Shown here in pieces: positions 55,925 through 64,000 of a stretch of 64,000 bases of DNA (its first letter is position 1; each line of letters begins with the position of its first letter). A model generated the notes under the pieces. It was not told the origin of the DNA and ran no database searches. It saw only the letters and a list, made by a program, of their open reading frames with translations. Source of the DNA: Obelidium mucronatum (lineage: Eukaryota > Chytridiomycota > Chytridiomycetes > Chytridiales > Chytriomycetaceae); the NCBI GenBank assembly GCA_025765595.1, contig JAIVFH010000084.1, positions 1-64,000 on the forward strand. The letters run 5' to 3'. The translations under genes were made by a program, and so were the position numbers.

Positions 55925-57151
55925 TCAACACTCAGTTCCTTCATCATGGTACCCAAGCCAACCGTCTTGAAAACATTGAATCAATGCAACACGATCCCAA
56001 TTCGTGCTTCCGCCCCTGGAGGCGCAGTTCTCGTCTGGATCAATCGCAAGAACACTTGTGCTTAAACTAAGGCCGCGTTCCCAAAACAGGGGCTGAACGC
56101 GATCCGTCCAATAAAAAAGCACAGTCTTCCAATTCACCACTGGATCGTTTGCCACCTGATCCGGGTCGTTCACAATATCGATTCCGATTGCATTTGCCGC
56201 GCGGGCATAGTTATCATAGCCGGTAAGTTGGATGTAGCCTCGACCATAGTAACGGTCACACCATTCTGGGTGCCAATCACATCCCCATCGGTGAGTAGCT
56301 GTGAATTTGATGCTTTCCAAGGCCAGGTTTCCCATCATAATGGCAAGCTCGTTGAGTCCCCCTGGTAGTGGCGTTGTTCCAAAAGCAGCAGTCATGGAGT
56401 CGTAGAGGTCAACGTGGACGTTGCATTTGGCACTGACAGAGTTGAACCACTCACGATTGAGGAGTGATGGAATTGTTTCCGCTGGCACTTGATACCATTC
56501 GCCTTCAGGTGTTTGATACCATTTCGCTTCCGCCGCCAAGACAACCTCCTTGACCCTTCCGCCCTGAACTTGGGGTATCATTCTTCTTTGAAGCCCAAAC
56601 TCCAACCCCAATCGCAGAGGCCAACATGATGAGAAAGAAACCGAAAAACGCGTATCGGTACTTGCGGAAAAGGTGCATTGCTTTGTTGCCAGGAAGTGTC
56701 TGCGGCTTGGAACCTTGGCAGTCAAGCCCAGTTGTAGATGTGAGAAACTTGTCTTCTGGATCACTCTTGCTATTTGCAGCATTTGCAACGGTATTGGAGA
56801 GATTGGACTCTGTACTTTGATTGTACTAGAAAATATGGAAACACGACATTAGTCAAATGTTGCAGACACAGCAAGTAATATAGAGAACTCAGACACAGCA
56901 CATACCCCAACGCCATGGCTGCATGTCTTAGCATCCTGGTCCTTGCTGCCGCTAAAAGAGCTTGGTGCCTTGTCCTGGTGCTCTGCAGGGGTAACCAAAC
57001 GCGATGATGCGTTGACCTTGCTTGTATCCATTTCGGCTCCACTGGCGATCGCATGCGGTGGCATTGGATGCATCTTAGATTCTTCTCGCTGGTTCATGGC
57101 TGTGATGGTATTGTCCTTGCTTCTAAATGGATCGCTGACTAGCCTGGTCAC
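55925..57151 (-). CDS. GH19-like protein 1, type II membrane anchored
   Basis: The protein has a cytosolic N-terminus (57151 start, DPFRSKDNT, Ser-rich), an intron near 56828-56905, then PEDKFLTSTTGLD, a single membrane helix (YAFFGFFLIMLASAIGVGVW) and an outer GH19/lysozyme-like domain. The domain reads [32 protein letters not shown] (Glu in the expected catalytic context), CDRYYGRGYIQLTGYDNY, VVNWKTVLFYW, and a cysteine-bearing end at 55925. A frame shift in the linker near 56560 separates helix and domain. Its tandem paralogue (57326-59080) shares every segment, including the cytosolic part. Likely role: cell-wall chitin or related polymer remodelling at the surface. Catalysis is not proven. 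Confidence 0.78.
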
Positions 57152-57325
57152 TTCAACTGGTGAGGATTTTGTTGGAAATTAATTGAAGGAAAAAAAGGCC
57201 AAGCACCAAAGAAAAAAAGTGGCTAAAAATGATCTTGTACTTGTTTGCTTTAGCTGGACGTCTATCTTAGGGTTTATTACAAGCAGTCAAGCACGAACCC
57301 GTACAAAGAGGAGAGTCTAAAGAAA

Positions 57326-59080
57326 TCAACAGTCGATTCTCGTGTCATGGAATCCAATCCAATGATCTTGAAAACACTGAACCAGCGCAACTCGGTCCAT
57401 ATTTGTATATCCACCCCTCGAGACACAATTTTCATCGGGATCAATCGCCAACACACTTGTACTCAAACTAAGCCCATACTGTCCGAAAAAGGGCTGCACT
57501 CGACTCGTCCAATACCAAATCACAGTCTTCCAATTCACAACTTGGTCCTCCGCAACCAAATCCGGGTTATTCACAATATCCACGCCAATCGCGTTCCCGG
57601 CATTCTGGTAATTCTCCAATCCAGTGAGTTGAATAAACCCACGACCATAGTACCGCTGGCAGCTGCCTGGATTTTTGTCGCATCCCCATTGATGCGTTGC
57701 TGTAAATTTTATGCTTTCGAGAGCAAGGTTTCCCATCATGATGGAGAGCTCGTTGAGTCCACCTGGAAGAGGGGTTGTTCCAAAAGCTGCTGTCATTGAA
57801 TCGTAGAGGTCTACGTGAACGTTACATGCGTCGCAAGCAGAGTTGAACGCGTCGCGGTTTATCAGAGAAGAAATAGTCCCAGATGCTGACGACGCAGCAG
57901 CTGCAGCTGCCTTTGCTGGTGGAACTTGCGGCACTTGTTCCAAGACTATTGGTTCAGGAGATGGAGATGGTGGAGCTGGTGGTGAAGGGGCATCGACAGT
58001 TGTGGCTTCATTTGCTGGAACAGAAGCAGTTGGTGATTCGCCATCTGTATTTGTATTCTCCGTAGAAGTGGCGGTTGCTACATCGCTCGATGTATAAGAC
58101 TTATCGTCGGTCGTCGTCGTTGATGCGTTAATAAAAGAGGAATTACGAGAGGCAGATTCGGAAAGTGTTCGAATTGAAGTTGAAGAGCTATTGGATGCGC
58201 GTCTGGTGCTGGTAGTACTGGTCAATGTCCTTGTTCGCGATTGGCTCAAAGAAACGGTTGTTGTCGTCGGGGTTAGAATTGGGACAACCAACGGTTTGTT
58301 GTTGGCTACAACATCAAACGTGGCGGTTGAAGCAGTCCCGCGACTGTTACTTCCGTTCGAATTCCCCAGAGCTGGCGAAGCTCCATCCGCAAGACCTGAC
58401 GCTCTCTTCGCCGCCCAAACACCAACTCCGATCGCCACCGCCAGACTAACGGCTAAAACAACACAGAAGATGCATCTAAATCGGTATAGAAACATCATCT
58501 TCTTGCGAATCGGTTTCGGCGGCTTGGAATCTTGTCCATTCAGGTCCATTGTGGAAACTATAAACTTCTCTTCAGGATTTCCCTTGAATGCATCGTCTTC
58601 GAGTATTTTGGAGATATTTTGACTTGTTCGCGGTCTATATCCCTGTTGGTCAAACAACGATTAGTCACCGCTCAACATCATCTTGACAACAAAATACACC
58701 TCAATCACATTGCTGCATGCATCATAGTTCTGATCCTTGCTATAATGATAAGAGTTGATAACTTTGCTGAGTTTGACTGAATCCGAGCTCTTGGTTGTTT
58801 TTGATCCTTTGGACATCCAACGCCTCAGGTTGGATGACGAACCAGCCCGGGACCCTTCTTCCTCCTCCCTAACATCGTCACTGTCTTCGTCAGAGCTGTA
58901 TTCATATGCCTCCATGACATCAAAGTGCATCGATCTTCTGTTGTCTGGTAAGAAAGCGGCACTTAAGCGCGATGTAACGGATCGTCTCTGGGTTTCATCG
59001 CGGGTGTTTAGAGTGTATCCACCACTTCCTGATACTGGTCTCGGGTTAGTTGTCTGGTTGGACCGAAATGGGTGGGGCAT
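57326..59080 (-). CDS. GH19-like protein 2, type II membrane anchored
   Basis: Two exons. The first (58701-59080 region) encodes an acidic cytosolic tail with [15 protein letters not shown] and ends in CSNVIE. The second continues [35 protein letters not shown], a membrane helix ([20 protein letters not shown]), a long Thr/Ser/Pro stalk and the GH19-like domain ([62 protein letters not shown]). The frame is open throughout. The stalk is much longer than in paralogue 1. Together with the secreted GH19 at 26762 and the LPMO-like pair, it gives this region an unusual concentration of surface polysaccharide enzymes. Confidence 0.82.
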
Positions 59081-61165
59081 TGGATTTATGGAGATGAAAA
59101 AAAAAACACCGCCCAAAGTCGCCGAAGGAGCCGAAAATATAACAACATTGAAATGAATCTGGTAGCTGACGTATCATGATATTTATGAATACTGAGTGAT
59201 ATTTTCAGCGAATTAGATAAACAGAGACCATTTCTGAGGTCTCCGTGGTATTATTTATCTTAACCACTCTCCGAATTCCACCCAAAGTCGGCAAAGAAGC
59301 CGAAAAATCGAGCTAACTTCAGCAATTCACCAAGACACCGACGTGTATCACATCTCTGGAACTATTACATTGGATGGCAGTTCATTTATTACGTAAGTTA
59401 TTATCTTGAAGATGTGCCCGGGCCCCCTCATTTTCGAGCATCTTTTGTCTGTCCCCCGATGTTGCTTTTTTTTAATGTGTCTGTTTTAAGTTTGGTATGC
59501 TTCTTGAAATTACTTGCACGCAGGGTAAAAAACAAAACCCAATACCTCATCAAAACCCTGGAATATCTGCGATTCTTTAATAAAGAGGATTACACCACTT
59601 GGATATATTGGAATAGGAATTCCCCAATCTCTGAAATTTCCAACAGGTCAATACCAAGATCCACTTTGCATACGGCCAATTGTTCTGAATGTCGCCTAAC
59701 AGCTGCTGCATATTCCACTGTTGAAAAATTTGCTTTCTGGAGTTTTCTCACAAGAACAATGTGAAGTTTGAATCAATTGGTGTTCGCAAGATGATTTCGG
59801 CCAAGGCGCTAAGTGGGGCTGTCCAGTCTTTGACTTCTACAGACAGTTTGCAAGATGCCAAAATGTCAATCATATCCTTGTTTTTTGCCCCCTCCAAAGA
59901 TTGGCAAAAGTTCCGCATGACTTGACAAACAATGGCCATGGGCTGTTTGGGGGAGACAGAAACGGGACTCTATATCCTTGGAGTGAAGAAAGATTTGATG
60001 TGTAAGATTCACCCTGAAGACAGAAGTCGGAACTGTTTTTAGCTTAAGATTTGCTGTGGAGAAGCACGGAACTGTGCTGCCATTGCCGCAGAGGCAAAGG
60101 TGCAATGAATTAAAGTATTTTTGGGTGTGAAATAATTGGGCCTTTTTTCTTTTGATTTTGGTATCTGAAGAAGAGGCCAGCAGATGGTTGCCAAATTAGT
60201 TGAATCAATTGTCAGGGGTTTTTTACGTATCAAAACAAAGCTTTTTTTGGCGCCACATTGTGTGTTGAATAGTTGGACCACTTTCTTTTGGCCTGATAGT
60301 CGCGATTTTCTGCCCTTGCACCGTTTGCGAAGGTCAATGCACAACCATAATCTCCATCACTTCAGAATGTTGAGGACTCGAATATTCTCTTTTTTTTATT
60401 CACGTGAACCATTAAATTGTTAAAATGATGATGATTCTGAATTCACGATTTCTTTTTTCAAATTTAATTATTTATTCTTTAAGAGAGTAAGAGAGTTTTT
60501 TTAATCCTGGTTATGCCATTAATGATGTTCATCAATATTAGTAAGTAATGAGGAAATTTCTGGAAGTACCGTATGCGATCACCAACAAACAACCTTCTGT
60601 CAATACCTTGGCTTCCGTTTACGACTGAGAGATCAGGTTCTTTCAGGAAGAAGCCAGGGACCTTCGATTCTGATGGGCTGATTGGAGGCAAGTCTTGGTT
60701 CCTTTACGTTAGACACAGCAATATCTCCACAAAGCGATGGAAATACGACGCCAACAAAAACACTGGATAAAGTCTATATATGAATACTCGGTATGGACGA
60801 GTGCTCGGTTTATGTCTGGGGCCTCGTAAATCGTAAGGGGAGGGATGCCATAGCGGACATCGCTACGAGCCGCCCATCTTCAAAGCCAGAGAGTGTGACT
60901 CGGTTTTCGAACTATACCCATATAATATAAGGCTTATGGTCTTGATGGAATGGGTTAATCAGTATTTATGAACGAGGCGCAAAGTTGATGTGATTGTGGT
61001 ACCACCACCATGCCATCAGAATGCCAGAGTCTCCTCATACAGTTATGAGAACAGGCCATTCGGCATGCATTCTTTCTATCGCTGTTACGAAAGCGGGCTG
61101 AATATCAAACCGATAACAAAACCTTGGGGAGTGAAGCACAATGTAGACAAAATGATGGAGTGTTT
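59081..61165. other. Gene-poor region
   Basis: About 2.1 kb without a gene I can support. Scattered open frames under 120 codons show no family features. Two similar segments, about 59107-59142 and 59279-59314 (CCAAAGTCG, then AAGCCGAAAA or GAGCCGAAAA), form an imperfect direct repeat upstream of the GH19-like gene and could be regulatory. No tRNA or rRNA was recognised. Confidence 0.4.
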
Positions 61166-61835
61166 TTATTCCAGAATCAGCCGACTGCGTTTGCTACGCC
61201 TCGGTGTAAACTCTACAATACTTTGAGGCCGACTATTTATCCCAACTTCAAGACTTTCATTTGCATGCCGTAGATGCTCTGGAATTTTGCCCACAGCAGT
61301 CCACCCAATATGTCCAGACTTTTGCATCCCCTTCATGAACAAGTCATCCAACAAATCCTTCTCTCTGTTATATTGGAGCTCCAAAATTCGATTCACCGAA
61401 TCTGCGACGAATTGTAACGCTTTTGATGTGTTATCTTGGATCAACTCGTTCACCAAAGAAGTTACAATGTACGTCAGTAAATCCGACGGCGTTTTTCCAT
61501 CGTATATTCGGTATCCGGGCTGTCGTTTTGTTCCCCCAGTATGGTTTTGGACTAGATGGTTTAAACAGCAAACCGCCAAGAATGTACAGCAGTCTAAATT
61601 TATGTACTCGCGTGGAGTTTAAAGCGTATAGAATAATTTTCTCAGTGGATTGCATGAGCATAGTGGGTGATGGCGGGATGGCTGCTGACAATGTGGATTT
61701 GAGAAAATCTGGTGTTGCCGCAACTAACATCAGTTTTGCTCCGGGAGATGACTCAATTTTGAGGATTTCGATTGTTGATGAGCATATGTCGAGTGAACTT
61801 GATGATGAACCAGTGCTTGCGGCCGTACTTGTCAT
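61166..61835 (-). CDS. Unrecognised protein in two overlapping frames
   Basis: A Ser-rich N-terminal frame (from 61835: ILKIESSPGAKLMLVAATPD) passes near 61560 into a second frame (AVCCLNHLVQNHTGG, GYRIYDGKTPSDLLTYIVTS, then QFVADSVNRILELQYNREKD) that ends at 61166. The direction of the shift fits one inserted base, the error type common here. The second part is helical with regular hydrophobic spacing. I do not recognise the family and cannot exclude further exons upstream. Confidence 0.4.
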
Positions 61836-62258
61836 GAATCAACTCGTTTGAGGTAATCAAGGGAGGACCAGCGATTAATGAAATTGGCGCTTTAAACTAC
61901 GATTAAGCAAAGACGTTGAATAACAACAAATGAAATTTGATCAGTCAATTGGTAGTTGTTGAGACTGTGATGAAGCGATAGCAGACAGAAATACGCAAGC
62001 AGATAGGGAGGAGCTCCGATCACTGAAATGGGAATAAAGGCAGATTGAAACAATGTTAAGACGGAAGTAGTGTCTGTCCGGTGATGTGTGGCGGTTAGAC
62101 TCTGCGAAACCGAAGTGGCAGGTGTATTTTTTCCAAAGACCTTCTCACCACACCATAAACTAATTTAAAAACATTCAGCTTTATCATAGCCATTTCTTAA
62201 TTTTCTATATTAAGTTGTGTATACCAGTTCATTGCCATACTAAAATCTCAATTGCCAT
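61836..62258. other. Intergenic region
   Basis: 423 bp, AT-rich, no supported gene. It should contain the 3' UTR of the membrane protein gene and the promoter of the unrecognised gene. Confidence 0.4.
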
Positions 62259-64000
62259 TCAATGAGCAGCTGAAATTTCTTCAAACACACAAAAGAGAAG
62301 CATCAACAGCGTTGAACCACCTAGCACAATGAGGCCCTCCACATTCTCTACAATTTTCCAGCCTGCCCCGTCTATAATACTGGACCCTATTATCATTCGA
62401 TTTATCTCCAAATCCGATAGAAGAAATATCTATAGCGTTTCCAAGATTTCCAATGATGGGCGCGATTGAAGGAACAAGGTATTTCGAACATTGGAATCAA
62501 ACCAAGTACCATAGCTGGCGCGACCAGCCGGTAAATAAATTGAAGAAGAACGCGTCGGAATATCACTTCAATCTTTTTGCAATTACGGTTCCCATCGCTG
62601 ACTTTGCTTTTTATCTTCCTGACGAGCATTGATAACGCTTTCTTCACTTTTCGATCCTATTGCTTTATCCTCCGTTACTGATGCAGCTGTGTGCAAGCGG
62701 CGATGAAAGTGAACTGACGTTTTCCGAGGACTTTGGTAATGATTGGGTTTCATAGGAGGGGGGCATGGCGTAGATGGATACCCCGCCTGATCCCGAAAAT
62801 CTGCGTCCTCGCCTATACTTTTGATTGAGTTCTCTCTGGATCCATGTGGTGATTCCAACAATTTGCGCCAAAACTTGTCATCATTCTCCAAGGCGGTGAT
62901 TTGACTTTCGTCCACATTTGTTCTACTTCCTCTGAAAGAACTCGAGCGTCCAAGAGCTAAAAGAGATGGGGTTGGGGTTTTGATGGGTGCCCCTGTGGAG
63001 GTATTATTCACGACTCCATTGCGACTTGAAGTGACAACTGGGAAAGTCTGTCTCGAAGACCGATTATTAAAAGAAGCAGTATTCACTGCATTGGTCTGTA
63101 TTTTTCCCAGTATCAATCACAGATCTCGTTGATGATTCTCGATAACTTTGTGTTCTATATAGACTTGGTTTTCTATGGAGAGTAACTTCATCAAGTTCAT
63201 CAAGCTTTGAGTCTTCTTGGACTAGCGTATTCACCCCACAGTCATTGTCTAAAATGGACTGTGTCGCACGAAGATCCAATTTCGCGTGTCGGATCATCCG
63301 GCTTTGGTGGAATCGATGCATCTTCAGAGCAGATAGGGACGCTACAAATGCCGCTAAATTCGAAAATAACAGAATAGATGCAATTCCAGTGGACATCCAA
63401 ACTTTTGGTGTCGTGAAATCCCATAATTGGCCAATCGACCGAATGTCAACAAATTCGGTAGGCGTAAACGTTTTGTTGGATTCTGAAGTAATGCGAAGAT
63501 AATAATCCAGACTGCTTTGATTTTGTGTGTCGGCTTGGGTGAGGTAGTTTTTTGGTGGAATTGGTTGGAATCCTGCCAAACCAAGCCATTGGTTGAGCAA
63601 GTCTTGGAGGATGGTCTTCATTCCTGCACCCATGATAACGATTCCTGAATAAATGGGTATATGAAGCAGTCTCCATAAGACGGAGTAGGCGGGTGTGAGA
63701 AATATCGCGGGAGGTAGTTGAATTTGGAGCTTGTTCGTGCCAAATTGCAGGAAAACCCGCGACATTATTCATAATGCTCAAATTCCCGTTTGATATAAAT
63801 GTTTCCGTTGAATATCCTCTTTCTATGCTGTTTGGTTGTTGTTGAAGACAGTATAGCCAATAAACCGAATACAGCAACACTATCCCAAAAGTGGAAACCA
63901 CAAATGGCCCTATCACAAATTGAATTCCAGTTGTAGCATCTAGTTGCCCAACGCCAATTCTTATGGGCCATAGAGCCAGTGCCCCAATTCCGCCGAGTAA
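62259..64000 (-). CDS. Multi-pass membrane protein, unrecognised; 5' end outside window
   Basis: The frame enters at 64000 already coding (LLGGIGALALWPIRIGVGQL). Membrane segments: FVVSTFGIVLLYSVYWLYCL; a pair around AYSVLWRLLHIPIYSGIVIM; MSTGIASILLFSNLAAFVAS; then, after a long Ser/Asn-rich cytosolic region (63116-62600), a C-terminal pair around LVAPAMVLGLIPMFEI and VEGLIVLGGSTLLMLLFCVF, stopping at 62259. Pieces in adjacent frames join if single bases were inserted near 63740, 63105, 62600 and 62480. I cannot name the family; the large basic/Ser-rich loop suggests regulation by phosphorylation. The C-terminal pair could belong to a separate gene. Confidence 0.5.

Noticed and set aside
60039..60691. 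Short open frames in the gene-poor stretch
   Set aside because: AT-rich, under 105 codons, without conserved motifs or splice support.
1..64000. tRNA, rRNA, CRISPR or transposon genes
   Set aside because: Reading both strands I found no cloverleaf with a convincing B box, no rRNA landmarks, no spaced repeats and no transposase or reverse transcriptase motifs.

Overview
This window is nuclear DNA from a fungus. Genes carry many short GT-AG introns (about 45-110 nt), and the enzyme content is fungal. The first gene encodes IFT121/WDR35, a protein of flagellar transport, which most fungi have lost. With Crinkler-type effectors, an Artemis-like nuclease, several GH19 proteins and LPMO-like proteins, this points to a zoosporic chytrid-type fungus. 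The lineage is inferred; no species is identified.

Layout. 1-4198 (-): 3' -truncated IFT121 gene. 4332-19088 (+): an accessory block with two large paralogous innate-immunity-type genes. NLR1 (4332-8821) is PB1-like/TIR/NACHT/R-SNARE-like/Pro-rich/TIR. NLR2 (9360-15652) is PB1-like/TIR/NACHT/linker/zinc modules/redox-dead thioredoxin/PARP/TIR. They are followed by a Crinkler gene (-), a duplicated TIR tail and a chromate transporter. 19179-24231: ArfGAP-UBA-polyQ, DPH5 and ZPR1. 25600-32559: HIT-RRM protein, GH19 chitinase plus a GH19 relic, GH1 glycosidase, PEX19. 32637-39775: Artemis-like nuclease, C2H2 factor, mitochondrial ferredoxin, branched-chain aminotransferase. 39955-47309: two membrane-anchored LPMO-like proteins flanking a PiT phosphate transporter and an Mss51-like MYND protein. 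47461-52380: mitochondrial EF-Ts, a Crinkler whose N-terminus is a copied EF-Ts N-terminus, and two small membrane-protein paralogues. 52620-64000: ABCA-type transporter, two type II membrane GH19-like proteins, a gene-poor stretch, one unrecognised ORF and a partial multi-pass membrane protein.

The main discovery candidate is the NLR pair. Both share PB1-TIR-NACHT at the front, a homologous Pro-rich linker, and a nearly identical C-terminal TIR. Between linker and TIR they carry different cargo: an R-SNARE-like helix in NLR1, zinc/Trx/PARP modules in NLR2. I infer a modular receptor in which NACHT controls NAD-consuming effectors (two TIRs, or TIR plus PARP) and, in NLR1, possibly membrane fusion. 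NLR1 is fully consistent: eleven exons sum to 3915 nt, 1304 codons plus stop.

Caution: many genes, including conserved housekeeping ones (DPH5, ZPR1, PEX19, PiT), contain single-base frameshifts. Almost all are insertions, which looks like residual long-read assembly error. I therefore do not treat the frameshifts in NLR2 or the Crinklers as proof that they are pseudogenes. Exon coordinates are read from splice motifs and homology remembered from these families, without any alignment run.
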